This document shows positions 1 to 7,775 of a stretch of DNA of 64,000 bases, in pieces (within the stretch, counting starts at the first letter, position 1; the number at the start of each line of letters is the position of its first letter). Origin of the DNA: an uncultured Lachnospiraceae bacterium (lineage in GTDB: Bacteria > Bacillota > Clostridia > Lachnospirales > Lachnospiraceae); NCBI GenBank assembly GCA_947625015.1, contig CANQMR010000012.1, forward strand, positions 20,165 through 84,164, in the 5' to 3' direction. Position numbers and translations under genes: made by a program. The notes below the pieces were generated by a model. The model was not told where the DNA came from. It ran no database searches and was given only the letters and a program-made list of their open reading frames with translations.

Positions 1-664
1 TTCCCGTCAACAGTTCCCCTTGACCGATAATATATTTTACCGCCTCCATAGCCTGTAGGCTTCCGATTACGCCGCCCATAGCCCCGATTACGCCCGCCTG
101 CTTACAGGTAGGAACCGCATCCTTTGGCGGCGGATTCTTAAATACGCACCTGTAGCAAGGGCCCTCACCCGGCACATAGGTCATAAGCTGTCCCTGAAAA
201 CGGATAATTCCTGCATGGGAAAATGGCTTGCCCGCCATAACACAAGCGTCATTAATCAAAAACTTTGCCGGAAAATTATCCGTTCCGTCAATAATAAAAT
301 CATAATCCGCAATCAGCTCCATAATATTTTCGGAAGTGACAAAGGTCCGGTATGTATGAACTGTAATATCCGGATTGATCGCCTTCATCGTCTCCGCCGC
401 AGACTTTACCTTTGCTTTTCCAATGTCATCTGTTGTATGGATAACCTGCCGCTGCAAATTGGATAAATCCACCTCGTCTGCATCTGCAATACCAATGGTT
501 CCCACTCCCGCCGCTGTAAGATACAGCGCCGCCGGTGCGCCGAGTCCTCCGGCGCCGATAATTAAAACCTTAGCGTTTAACAATTTTTTCTGTCCCTTTA
601 CACCCACCTCTTTTAAAATGATGTGGCGGGAATAGCGCTCTAACTGTTCGTTGGTGAAAGCCAT
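1..664 (-). CDS. ThiF/MoeB/HesA-family sulfur-carrier adenylyltransferase (HcyF-like), 3' end outside window
   Basis: This E1-like enzyme would adenylate the C-terminal glycine of a ThiS/MoaD-type carrier so that sulfur can be loaded as a thiocarboxylate. The visible ~221 residues start with MAFTNEQLERYSRHI, followed by the nucleotide-binding glycine loop VLIIGAGGLG, the conserved DADEVDLSNLQRQ segment, the first zinc-binding CxxC (in PGEGPCYRCVF) and the candidate catalytic cysteine in PTCKQAGV. The second CxxC lies beyond the left edge. The start codon overlaps the stop codon of the upstream carrier gene by one base (TAATG), so the two are translationally coupled. Context (carrier, sulfite reductase, metY) favours homocysteine or cysteine synthesis over thiamine or molybdopterin. 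That assignment is inference, since family members look alike. Confidence 0.9.
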   Translation of the reverse strand, partial: MAFTNEQLERYSRHIILKEVGVKGQKKLLNAKVLIIGAGGLGAPAALYLTAAGVGTIGIADADEVDLSNLQRQVIHTTDDIGKAKVKSAAETMKAINPDITVHTYRTFVTSENIMELIADYDFIIDGTDNFPAKFLINDACVMAGKPFSHAGIIRFQGQLMTYVPGEGPCYRCVFKNPPPKDAVPTCKQAGVIGAMGGVIGSLQAMEAVKYIIGQGELLTG

Positions 665-873
665 TACCTAGCCCCTCCTCCCATGAAATATAAAAATTCT
701 ACGGTATCATTTTCTTTTAAAACGGTATTGGGAAAATCCTCCCTCGCCACAAATTCATCATTGATTGTAACCGTTACATACTGTGCGTTTTCAATCTCTT
801 CCTTTTCAATGAGCTCGGGTAATGTGATTCCCTCCGCATACTCCTTCTTACTGCCTGCTACTGTAACTGTCAT
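664..873 (-). CDS. ThiS/MoaD-like sulfur carrier protein (HcyS-like) with a C-terminal extension after Gly-Gly
   Basis: A 69-residue ubiquitin-fold sulfur carrier of normal length for ThiS. Its end is FMGGGAR, so two residues (Ala-Arg) follow the glycines that must be exposed before adenylation. In ThiS and MoaD the protein ends directly in Gly-Gly. Carriers with extra C-terminal residues are known from the HcyS system of Wolinella succinogenes, where a JAMM-type protease (HcyD) trims the tail. A trimming protease is therefore expected near this gene but is not in the window; it could lie just left of it. The gene sits 4 bp downstream of the thioredoxin gene and overlaps the activating enzyme by one base. 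A thiamine role is not excluded, but no thi gene is nearby. Confidence 0.88.
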   Translation of the reverse strand: MTVTVAGSKKEYAEGITLPELIEKEEIENAQYVTVTINDEFVAREDFPNTVLKENDTVEFLYFMGGGAR

Positions 874-877
874 ATCT

Positions 878-1195
878 TCATTCCTTCCCTTCTAATAATT
901 CTATGATTTCCGCTTTGCCGACGGTCCCGGCAAGCCTTCCCTTTTCTTCCCCCTGATTCACCAACACCAGGGTTGGAGCGGACATTACCTGATACTGCTG
1001 CGCCAGCTCCATATCATAATTAACATTTACCTTATAAAGATAAATTTTATCCTCATATGTCTCCTCAATCTCTCCCAATGTGCCCGCCATCCGCTTACAG
1101 GGAATACAGGTATCGGAATAAAAATCCAAGAGCACAGGTTTATCTGCCTTCAAAACCTTTTCTTCAAAATTGTCCTGATTCACGCGAACCGCCAT
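878..1195 (-). CDS. thioredoxin-family protein (CIPC active site)
   Basis: A 105-residue single thioredoxin domain with active site CIPC at residues 30-33 and the cis-proline loop SAPT at 72-75. It has no signal peptide, so it should act in the cytoplasm. The usual WCGPC is replaced by TCIPC, which points to a specialised partner rather than a general thioredoxin. It lies inside the sulfite-reduction operon, 1 bp after the TusA-like gene and 4 bp before the sulfur carrier gene. A plausible job is reducing persulfide or disulfide intermediates during sulfur transfer to the carrier; this role is inferred from context only. Confidence 0.85.
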   Translation of the reverse strand: MAVRVNQDNFEEKVLKADKPVLLDFYSDTCIPCKRMAGTLGEIEETYEDKIYLYKVNVNYDMELAQQYQVMSAPTLVLVNQGEEKGRLAGTVGKAEIIELLEGKE

Positions 1196-1196
1196 A

Positions 1197-1445
1197 TTAC
1201 TCCCCCACTTTCTTTACTATCAGCGTATAAGTTCCATCTTCATTGGTGTTCAGCTTTAAAATCTGATGTCCTTCTTCCTTAATGCTGCGTGGGACATTCT
1301 GCACCGGTTCGCCGTCATTCATGCGGATTGCCAAGACCTGCCCCTCGTCTAACTCCTCTAAAGCAACTTTCGCCTTTACAAAGGTGACAGGGCAGACCAC
1401 ATCTGTGATATCCACTGTATCATCAATAACAAAATCAGCCATCAT
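1197..1445 (-). CDS. TusA/SirA-like sulfurtransferase subunit
   Basis: An 82-residue TusA-fold protein. The persulfide-carrying cysteine is Cys18 in the motif CPVT, where classical TusA has CPxP. TusA-like proteins pass sulfur as a Cys-persulfide between a donor and an acceptor protein. The gene overlaps the end of the sulfite reductase gene by 11 bp, and the thioredoxin gene starts one base after its stop, so the three are coupled. In this setting it could receive sulfide-level sulfur from sulfite reductase and hand it to the ThiS-like carrier (inference). Met2 is an alternative start. Confidence 0.85.
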   Translation of the reverse strand: MMADFVIDDTVDITDVVCPVTFVKAKVALEELDEGQVLAIRMNDGEPVQNVPRSIKEEGHQILKLNTNEDGTYTLIVKKVGE

Positions 1446-2298
1446 ATGCCTCCTTTAAAACTTTATACAATTTATCTTTTCCTACCCTGTCAATGGTAAA
1501 GCGGAACCGTTCGCTTGGCTTTGCGTTATCGGCAAAAAACTGAATAGCCGCATCCGTCACCCGGAATAGCTGTTCCTCCGTCGTAATCAGCGGCAGCATA
1601 TCCTCTCCTTTATATATGGAATTGCCAAAGGTTCCCCCAAAAGAAACTATGTATGCACTGTTAGCATCCCAGGCATCTGTCGGGCAGGACTTCACGCATC
1701 TGCCACAGAAATTGCATTTATCATAATCCACAACCACCTTACCATCTTCAATGGTAATGGCGTTTTCGCGGCAGGCTTTGGCACAGACGCCGCAGTTTAT
1801 GCAGGCCTCTTCTTTCCATTTCACATCTAAGGCCCCCTTAATGCCCACATCATTTTCCTCCGCCTTCAAACAGTTATTCTGGCAGCCGGTAACGCCAAAC
1901 TTAAACTTATGGGGCAGTTCCCGTCCAAAATAACGGTCATTTAACTTCTGGGCGATATCTGTCGTATCTATATTGCCGCTGGGACAGATTTGACTGCCCT
2001 GACAGGCTGTAACCGTCCGAACGCGCGGACCGCAGACGCCCGGCTTGCAGCCGCCCTCTGCCAGAGAATCCTTTACCTCCTCAATATCCTTTAACTTGAT
2101 AAAGGGTATCTCCACGCCCTGTCTGGAGGTGAGGTGGACATATCCGTCTCCATACCGTTCCGCCACCTCCGCAATCTTTTTCAAATTTTCGGCAGTCAGA
2201 GTGCCGCCCACAACCGCTAACCGCAGGGAAAAATTATCCTTCTGCTTCTGCCGCATAAACCCGCCTTTTTTCAGGGTTCCATAATCTACCTCAGCCAT
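1435..2298 (-). CDS. small siroheme-dependent sulfite reductase with two [4Fe-4S] ferredoxin motifs
   Basis: A 287-residue member of the nitrite/sulfite reductase superfamily, about half the length of the assimilatory NirA/CysI type. Residues ~20-90 form the ferredoxin-like half domain. The siroheme/[4Fe-4S] cysteines are Cys99 and Cys105 (ACQGSQIC) and Cys139 and Cys143 (GCQNNC). Two bacterial ferredoxin motifs follow at Cys166-176 and Cys195-205 (CxxCxxCxxxC). This layout resembles anaerobic single-subunit sulfite reductases such as AsrC-like proteins. It should reduce sulfite to sulfide in the cytoplasm using ferredoxin electrons. It follows metY by 2 bp and overlaps tusA-like. Its siroheme could come from the hem/cob operon at 14.7-22.4 kb. 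Nitrite reductase activity cannot be excluded from sequence alone. Confidence 0.88.
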   Translation of the reverse strand: MAEVDYGTLKKGGFMRQKQKDNFSLRLAVVGGTLTAENLKKIAEVAERYGDGYVHLTSRQGVEIPFIKLKDIEEVKDSLAEGGCKPGVCGPRVRTVTACQGSQICPSGNIDTTDIAQKLNDRYFGRELPHKFKFGVTGCQNNCLKAEENDVGIKGALDVKWKEEACINCGVCAKACRENAITIEDGKVVVDYDKCNFCGRCVKSCPTDAWDANSAYIVSFGGTFGNSIYKGEDMLPLITTEEQLFRVTDAAIQFFADNAKPSERFRFTIDRVGKDKLYKVLKEAYDG

Positions 2299-2300
2299 AC

Positions 2301-3539
2301 TTACTTCTCTCCTTCTATTGCATTTTTAAAATCCTGTTTCAAATCCTCTATATCCTCAATCCCCACACTGATACGGATTAAATCCTCATACACTCCGGAC
2401 TGTATCTGATCCTCTGTGGATAAATGTACCGCAATGGTTGACGCCGGATGAATCACCAGTGTTTTCGTGTCGCCAATGTTTGACAAAATATACGGCAATT
2501 TCAAGGCATTGATAATCCGGAATGCCCTTTCCTTACTGCCGGCCCGGAGCGTTACAATCGCTCCGTATTTCCCCTGAAGCTGCCTCTTTGCAAGCTCATG
2601 GTACGGACTTTTTTCAAGTCCCGGATAATTGACGGTCACTCCTGCGTCCAGACTGTCGAGAAAAACAGCCAGTTCCAAAGCATTGGCGCATTGCCGCTCC
2701 ATCCTGAGTCCCAGTGTCTCCAACCCCAAATTATTTAAGAACGCATTCTGGGGGGAGAGGCAGGCTCCGGTATTGCGGAACAGGCCGTTGCGCAGCTTCG
2801 CAATATATGCCATAGGTCCGAATTTCTTATAAGGCTTCAAACCGGGATACCGTTCATCATCCCATTTGAACTTCCCACCGTCGGTTAAAATGCCGCTAAT
2901 GGCATCGCTGCTTCCATTTATGTATTTGGAAGAAGAATTTACCACGATATCCGCCCCCAAAAGCAACGGTTTTACCAAATAGGGCGTAGCCACCGTATTA
3001 TCCACGATAAAGGGCAGGCCGTATCTATGCGCAACTTCGGCAACCTTTTCTATATCCGTCACATCCAGCTTGGGATTCCCTATGGTCTCGGCAAATATCA
3101 GGCGCGTCTTATCGGTAATCAGCGCCTCATAGCTTTCCGGTACATTTTCCTTCACATATTTAGTCTGAACACCAAAAGCCGCTAAATCCTCAAACAGCTC
3201 CACAGTCCCGCCATAAAGTCCCGCTGCCGCCACCACTTCATCCCCGGACTGCAAAATGTTCATCAACGCATTAAAAAGCGCCGCCATACCGGAGGCACAT
3301 GCCACGCTTCCAAGCCCGCCTTCTAATACTGTAATCCTCTTTTCAAAGGCTTCTACCGTAGGATTGTTGATTCTGGTATAAGAAAATCCCATGGCCTTGT
3401 TGGTAAATATATTCTCCAAATCTTCCGCACATTTATGACGAAATGCACTGCTCTGGTAGACCGGCACCTGGGTAGCCCCAAATGGATTCTTGTCGTCCAC
3501 TCCGTGAAGCAGAGCTGTGTTAAAGCCGCAATCAGTCAT
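2301..3539 (-). CDS. metY: O-acetylhomoserine sulfhydrylase (MetY-type, PLP-dependent)
   Basis: A 412-residue Cys/Met-metabolism PLP enzyme. It would make homocysteine from O-acetylhomoserine and a sulfur donor (sulfide or a protein thiocarboxylate). Visible features are the substrate-loop motif SYTRINNPT (~53-61), the PLP-binding ASGMAAL region (~82-88), the FVDNTVATPY-type segment near 177-187 and the Schiff-base lysine Lys205 in NSSSKYING. Cystathionine gamma-synthases are usually about 30-40 residues shorter, which supports MetY. First gene of the operon metY-sir-tusA-trx-hcyS-hcyF, with its own strong promoter and a palindromic operator. The ribosome binding site is a GGAG a few bases before the ATG. 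Confidence 0.93.
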   Translation of the reverse strand: MTDCGFNTALLHGVDDKNPFGATQVPVYQSSAFRHKCAEDLENIFTNKAMGFSYTRINNPTVEAFEKRITVLEGGLGSVACASGMAALFNALMNILQSGDEVVAAAGLYGGTVELFEDLAAFGVQTKYVKENVPESYEALITDKTRLIFAETIGNPKLDVTDIEKVAEVAHRYGLPFIVDNTVATPYLVKPLLLGADIVVNSSSKYINGSSDAISGILTDGGKFKWDDERYPGLKPYKKFGPMAYIAKLRNGLFRNTGACLSPQNAFLNNLGLETLGLRMERQCANALELAVFLDSLDAGVTVNYPGLEKSPYHELAKRQLQGKYGAIVTLRAGSKERAFRIINALKLPYILSNIGDTKTLVIHPASTIAVHLSTEDQIQSGVYEDLIRISVGIEDIEDLKQDFKNAIEGEK

Positions 3540-3577
3540 TATCTTTGCTCCATTCTTTTCCCCTAAATTTTTCTATA

Positions 3578-3606
3578 ATAATAAACCTATTAACATACTT
3601 TGTCAA
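3578..3606 (-). promoter_or_regulatory. sigma-A promoter of the metY operon
   Basis: On the minus strand TTGACA (3601-3606) and TATTAT (3578-3583) are separated by exactly 17 bp, about 40 bp before the metY ATG. Both elements fall inside or touch the palindrome at 3581-3615, so repressor binding would block RNA polymerase. Confidence 0.85.
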
Positions 3607-3615
3607 TAGGTTTAT
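3581..3615. promoter_or_regulatory. palindromic operator overlapping the metY promoter
   Basis: A perfect inverted repeat with 11-bp arms, ATAAACCTATT (3581-3591) and AATAGGTTTAT (3605-3615), separated by 13 bp. It spans the region between and including parts of the -35 and -10 boxes, as expected for a repressor site. The neighbouring Rrf2 regulator is the obvious candidate binder, since Rrf2 proteins such as CymR and IscR bind AT-rich dyads. The pairing is inference; the dyad is directly visible. Confidence 0.75.
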
Positions 3616-3655
3616 AGTGAAATTATCTCTATTATGGAAATCTGCCGATATTTCC

Positions 3656-4057
3656 CTATTTCAGTAAATCGGCAAGGGTAATACTTTCAAAATATTCGTC
3701 TGTCAGCCGATAAAGCCCCTCCCACATACGGAGCGTTTTGCACTCTGCCGCCCTCTCGCATCGGTTTGGCGTATTGTCCAGACAGGCCACCGGCGCTAAA
3801 GAGCCTTCGATTAACTTTAAAATGCTGCCAATCGTATACTCCTCCGGGGACTTTGCCAGCTTATATCCGCCGCCCTTCCCTCTAAGCGCCCGCAAAAAAT
3901 CATTTTTGCTCAGCACCACAACGATAGACTCCAGGTACTTTTCTGAAATATTCTGCCGCTTTGCAATGTCCATCAATGGTATATATTCCTGACTGTCCTG
4001 CTCCGCCAGATCCAGCATTACCCGGACCGCATATCTCCCTCTGGTCGAAATTTTCAT
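3656..4057 (-). CDS. Rrf2-family transcriptional regulator (IscR/CymR type) with three conserved cysteines
   Basis: A 133-residue Rrf2 protein: MKISTRGRYAVRVMLDLA start, winged helix over ~1-70 including the wing motif GKGGGYKL (60-67), then Cys92, Cys100 and Cys106 in the region where IscR carries its [2Fe-2S] ligands. CymR of Bacillus lacks this cysteine trio, so this protein may sense an Fe-S cluster or thiol state as well as cysteine status. It sits between the LacI-type gene and metY on the same strand. A GGAGG ribosome binding site precedes the ATG. The AGTATGTT motif found at the metY and cysD promoters also occurs upstream of this gene (4096-4103), which suggests autoregulation (inference). 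Likely master repressor of the sulfur island. Confidence 0.9.
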   Translation of the reverse strand: MKISTRGRYAVRVMLDLAEQDSQEYIPLMDIAKRQNISEKYLESIVVVLSKNDFLRALRGKGGGYKLAKSPEEYTIGSILKLIEGSLAPVACLDNTPNRCERAAECKTLRMWEGLYRLTDEYFESITLADLLK

Positions 4058-4125
4058 AGAAATACACCTCCGTATTCCTACTTTACCATATGAATAGTAT
4101 GTTTTTCAAGAGGAATAGCGTTTCT

Positions 4126-5202
4126 TTAAATAGAATAATCACTCCAAACACTTTGTTCCACCTCAGAGCAGCTGTCCCGAATCATCAGCTTACCTTCCAG
4201 TTCCGTCCGTACTACTCCCTTATGACCGCCCTTAATGCGATCCACTAAAATCTGAATGGCAAATTTCCCCATCTCCTCCTTTGGAAGTCTTACGGTTGTC
4301 AGCATGGGTTTTGTATACTGTGCCTCCTCAATATCATCACTGGCAATAATAGACGGGAAATAAAACCTGTTCTTATATCTGCCCAGACATTTTAACATGC
4401 CCACTGCCATGATGTCATTGGCGCAATAGATACCCGTAGGGCATTTACCGGACTCCAAAAAATGCTGCATAATCTCAAAGCCCTTTGCCTCTGTCTGTTT
4501 CGCCTCTATCACATAAGCAGGATTCGGCTCAATTCCATGCTTCTCCATAGTTTCCAGATAACCGGCATAGCGTGTCTCGTTCCCGCATTTGCCCACATAA
4601 CCAATATCCCGATGACCTAACCGAACCAGATAATCCACAGCCATGGCGGCAATCTTCTTTCCATCACAAAGCACCTCATCCACCGCATAATTTGTGGAAT
4701 TGCGGTTTACGGAGACAATACTTTTATAACGGCTGCTCAGCTTTTTCAATGCTTCCTCATTACATTTTCCAATGATTACAAGTCCGTCATGCTTTTCTTC
4801 TGTCTCCGCGTACATATCTTCAATGGTCTTTTCCAAATTCACCCCGCGGCATTTGCTGTCGTCAGAAAAGAGCGACATATACCACACCTTTGACAAAATG
4901 CATACATGCTTATGAATCTCGCTCTCAATCACATGCAACAGCTCCGCAAAAAAGGGGTCCGACTGTTCTGCATCCATACGGGTCATAAGTACATTAATAT
5001 AATATACCCGGTTCTCCTCCGATGTAATCCCTCTCTTCAGATTCCGGGCCGCCTCATTGGGCGTGTAATTCATCTCGATGGCAGCCTTCCAGATCTTATC
5101 CCTAAGTCCCGGAACTGCACATTTATAATTGGGATTATTCAATACCCGGGAAACGGTGGCAGGGCTTACTCCCACCGTTTCCGCAATTTTTTTAATCGAC
5201 AT
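4126..5202 (-). CDS. LacI-family transcriptional regulator
   Basis: A 358-residue LacI/GalR-type repressor. The N-terminal helix-turn-helix (IKKIAETVGVSPATVSRVLN, residues 3-22) is followed by the hinge region (YTPNEAARNLKRG) and a periplasmic-binding-protein-like effector domain. It starts 8 bp after the cysK stop codon, so it is probably co-transcribed with cysK and may control it or the neighbouring sulfur genes. LacI proteins usually sense sugars; a sulfur-island location is unusual and the effector cannot be read from sequence. Length and domain order are normal. Confidence 0.88.
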   Translation of the reverse strand: MSIKKIAETVGVSPATVSRVLNNPNYKCAVPGLRDKIWKAAIEMNYTPNEAARNLKRGITSEENRVYYINVLMTRMDAEQSDPFFAELLHVIESEIHKHVCILSKVWYMSLFSDDSKCRGVNLEKTIEDMYAETEEKHDGLVIIGKCNEEALKKLSSRYKSIVSVNRNSTNYAVDEVLCDGKKIAAMAVDYLVRLGHRDIGYVGKCGNETRYAGYLETMEKHGIEPNPAYVIEAKQTEAKGFEIMQHFLESGKCPTGIYCANDIMAVGMLKCLGRYKNRFYFPSIIASDDIEEAQYTKPMLTTVRLPKEEMGKFAIQILVDRIKGGHKGVVRTELEGKLMIRDSCSEVEQSVWSDYSI

Positions 5203-5210
5203 GATTAATA

Positions 5211-6146
5211 TTAATTGTTGAACAATGCCGTAGACAGATATCTGTCACCGGAATCAGGCAGCAATGCCACAATGGTCTTTCCCTTGTTCTCCGGTCTCGC
5301 CGCCAGAATTGCCGCCGCCTTCAACGCTGCGCCGGAAGATATTCCAACTAAAATACCCTCGCTGACTGCAAAAGCCCTGCCCTCTGCAAAGGCGTCGTCA
5401 TTATCTATGGCAATTACTTCATCATAAATCTTGGTATTCAAAACCTCCGGCACAAAACCTGCGCCAATTCCCTGAATCTTATGCGGTCCCGGAGTTCCCT
5501 TGGATAATACGGGACTGCTGGCCGGTTCTACCGCCACAACCTTTACATCCGGATTCTTGGATTTCAAATATTCTCCCACACCGGTTACGGTTCCGCCGGT
5601 ACCTACACCGGCAACAAAGATATCCACCTTGCCGTCTGTCTGCTCCCAGATTTCCGGTCCTGTGGTATTTTTGTGAACCTCCGGATTGGCCGGATTCACA
5701 AACTGTCCTAATATAATGGAACCCGGTATGCTCTCTTTCAGCTCATCTGCTTTGGCAATGGCTCCCTTCATCCCCTTTGCTCCTTCTGTCAAAACCAGCT
5801 CTGCGCCATAAGCCTTTAACAGATTTCTCCGCTCAACGCTCATGGTATCCGGCAGAGTGAGAATTGCATGATAACCCTTTGCCGCTGCAATGGCGGCAAG
5901 ACCGATTCCGGTATTCCCTGACGTCGGCTCAATAATCGTTGCTCCCGGTTTTAAGAGGCCTTTCTTCTCTGCGTCCTCAATCATGGCCAGAGCAATACGG
6001 TCCTTAACGGAACCCGCCGGATTCAGATATTCCAGCTTTGCCAGAATTGTAACATCTGAAATTCCTGCCTTCTCCACATAACGGTTTAACTTAAGTATAG
6101 GAGTTCCTCCTACCAATTCCAATGCGCTTTCCTTAATCTCACTCAT
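5211..6146 (-). CDS. cysK: cysteine synthase A (O-acetylserine sulfhydrylase)
   Basis: A 311-residue fold-type II PLP enzyme making cysteine from O-acetylserine and sulfide. The PLP lysine is Lys48 (GSVKDR), the substrate loop TSGNTG is at 75-80, the phosphate-binding GVGTGGT loop lies near 180, and SSGAAL near the C terminus contacts the cofactor ring. Length is that of typical CysK. A consensus sigma-A promoter (TTGACA-17 bp-TATAAT) and an AAGGAGG ribosome binding site precede it. It heads the minus-strand run with the LacI-type regulator and lies back-to-back with the sulfate importer operon, so sulfate uptake and cysteine formation share one intergenic control region. Confidence 0.96.
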   Translation of the reverse strand: MSEIKESALELVGGTPILKLNRYVEKAGISDVTILAKLEYLNPAGSVKDRIALAMIEDAEKKGLLKPGATIIEPTSGNTGIGLAAIAAAKGYHAILTLPDTMSVERRNLLKAYGAELVLTEGAKGMKGAIAKADELKESIPGSIILGQFVNPANPEVHKNTTGPEIWEQTDGKVDIFVAGVGTGGTVTGVGEYLKSKNPDVKVVAVEPASSPVLSKGTPGPHKIQGIGAGFVPEVLNTKIYDEVIAIDNDDAFAEGRAFAVSEGILVGISSGAALKAAAILAARPENKGKTIVALLPDSGDRYLSTALFNN

Positions 6147-6203
6147 GTTGCTACCTCCTTAAAAATATATTTCCTATATGTTTACTATGAATTGTATGGA
6201 TTA

Positions 6204-6232
6204 ATTATAGTCTCTATGTCTGATACTGTCAA
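6204..6232 (-). promoter_or_regulatory. consensus sigma-A promoter of cysK
   Basis: On the minus strand TTGACA (6227-6232) and a perfect TATAAT (6204-6209) are spaced by 17 bp. Downstream, before the AAGGAGG ribosome binding site, lies an ATAGGAAA motif like those near the sbp and cysD promoters. A promoter this close to consensus implies that expression is set by repression. Confidence 0.88.
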
Positions 6233-6456
6233 GTACTTTTATCATTTTTTAAAATATTTTATGCCGGTATCGCAAAGGAAAATTCATTTCTGCGTTTTTG
6301 TGAAATCGTTTACAGCCGCTTTATCTAATCTTTCATACAGACTTCCGCCGGATTTGAACGGGAAATTATGGATTTTACAGACCCATGCCTTACAATCAGA
6401 CGGCATTATACGGGTAATGACAAGTGATTTTCTGATAACGTTTTCAGTAAAACCTG

Positions 6457-6485
6457 TTGAGTCGATAGGAAAAGTAGAATATTAT
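6457..6485 (+). promoter_or_regulatory. probable promoter of the sbp-cysTWA operon
   Basis: TTGAGT (6457-6462) and TATTAT (6480-6485) are separated by 17 bp, about 110 bp before the sbp start. The -10 box is the end of the first copy of a 23-bp direct repeat. The leader between 6233 and 6456 shows no other gene and no riboswitch fold that I recognise. Confidence 0.65.
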
Positions 6486-6528
6486 GTAGCAAAGCAAAAA
6501 GGAGGCGATAGGAAAAGCAGCATATTAT
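6463..6528 (+). repeat. pair of 23-bp direct repeats in the sbp leader
   Basis: Copies at 6463-6485 and 6506-6528 begin CGATAGGAAAAG and end ATATTAT, matching at 21 of 23 positions with starts 43 bp apart. Copy 1 covers the spacer and -10 of the promoter and copy 2 lies in the early transcribed region. This placement suits two operator sites for one regulator, or a second -10 box; a chance tandem duplication is the alternative. Confidence 0.7.
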
Positions 6529-6593
6529 CTACAAACAACAAAAAACACAACAAGTATTTAGGAGAATCAGGAGAAAAAGGAGGAAAAAAAATC

Positions 6594-7709
6594 ATGAAAC
6601 ATAACTTATTTAAAAGGAAAGCAGTCGTCTTTACGGCAGCCGCCATTTTAGGAATCGGCGCATTAACCGGCTGCGGAAACCAGGCGGGAGGGGAGGAAAC
6701 ATCTGATTCCATCGAAGTTACTAAAGAATCATCAGATGCCATTGAAATTACAAATGTATCCTATGACCCCACAAGAGAATTATATGAAGCATATAATGAA
6801 ATATTTAAAAAATATTGGAAAGAAAAAACCGGTCAGGATGTTACGGTAACACAGTCCCATGGGGGCTCCGGCAAACAGGCATTAGAGGTTGCCAACGGTC
6901 TGGAGGCAGATGTAGTTACCTTAGCATTGGAAGGTGATGTGGACGTTGTGGCAGATGCAGGTTTGATTGAACCGGGATTTACAAGCGAGTTTGACTTAGA
7001 CAGTTCACCATATACTTCCACCATTGTATTCCTTGTCAGAAAAGGAAATCCAAAGAACCTGCAGGATTGGGACGATCTGATTCAAGACGGTGTAGGCGTT
7101 ATCACGCCGAATCCAAAGACTTCCGGTGGCGCCTGCTGGAATTACCTTGCTGCATGGTACTATTTTGAGCAGCAGGGACAAAGTGAAGATGAAGTTCTTG
7201 AAAGCATGAAGAAACTATATTCCAATGTGTTAGTGTTAGATTCCGGCGCCCGTGGAGCAACCACAACCTTTACCGAAAACGGACAGGGTGATGTGCTTCT
7301 TGCCTGGGAAAATGAAGCCTTCCTCTCTTTAAAAGAGCATCCGGGAGAATATGAAATTGTCATTCCATCCGTATCTATCCTTTGCCAGCCGACTGTCGCT
7401 GTAGTGGATGAAGTAGTAGATAACAGAGGAACCAGAGATGTAGCGGAGGCTTATCTTGAATATCTGTATTCCGATGATGCGCAAAAAGTAGAAGCAGAGA
7501 ACTTCTACCGTCCGTCCAACGAGACCATTTTGGCAGAATATGAAACTACCAGCGACAGTAATGTGATTACGGAAATTCCTTCCGATGGGAAATGGATTGT
7601 CAGCAATATCAACCTGACCGATATTAATTACTTCGGCGGTTGGGAAGAGGCAAAAGCAAAACATTTTGCAGACGGCGGATTATTCGACAGCATCTATGAA
7701 GAAAAATAA
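6594..7709 (+). CDS. sbp: sulfate/thiosulfate ABC transporter, substrate-binding lipoprotein
   Basis: A 371-residue Sbp/CysP-type extracellular binding lipoprotein. The chosen ATG at 6594 follows AAGGAGG and opens a lipoprotein signal peptide (MKHNLFKRK, hydrophobic stretch, lipobox ALTGC with Cys27). The open frame upstream to 6192 has no signal peptide and is rejected. Family hallmarks are SHGGSGKQALEVANGLEADV and the TPNPKTSGGACWNYLAAW segment that contacts the sulfate oxyanion. It heads a plus-strand operon with two permeases and an ATPase and so captures sulfate for import. The leader contains a promoter and duplicated motif that suggest control by the sulfur-starvation regulator. Confidence 0.95.
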   Translation: MKHNLFKRKAVVFTAAAILGIGALTGCGNQAGGEETSDSIEVTKESSDAIEITNVSYDPTRELYEAYNEIFKKYWKEKTGQDVTVTQSHGGSGKQALEVANGLEADVVTLALEGDVDVVADAGLIEPGFTSEFDLDSSPYTSTIVFLVRKGNPKNLQDWDDLIQDGVGVITPNPKTSGGACWNYLAAWYYFEQQGQSEDEVLESMKKLYSNVLVLDSGARGATTTFTENGQGDVLLAWENEAFLSLKEHPGEYEIVIPSVSILCQPTVAVVDEVVDNRGTRDVAEAYLEYLYSDDAQKVEAENFYRPSNETILAEYETTSDSNVITEIPSDGKWIVSNINLTDINYFGGWEEAKAKHFADGGLFDSIYEEK

Positions 7710-7775
7710 ACAATATAATATATGTTTTGAGAGTTTCACAAACGTCAAAATAATAAGAAAGTGAGGAAAAGGATT

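Noticed and set aside
6233..6456. Riboswitch (SAM, T-box) in the sbp leader or the metY leader
   Set aside because: I could not find the conserved T-box or S-box core, and the metY leader is only ~30-40 nt.
6192..6593. In-frame N-terminal extension of the sbp reading frame
   Set aside because: It lacks a ribosome binding site and places a lipoprotein signal peptide mid-protein; AAGGAGG and ATG at 6594 give a normal binding protein.
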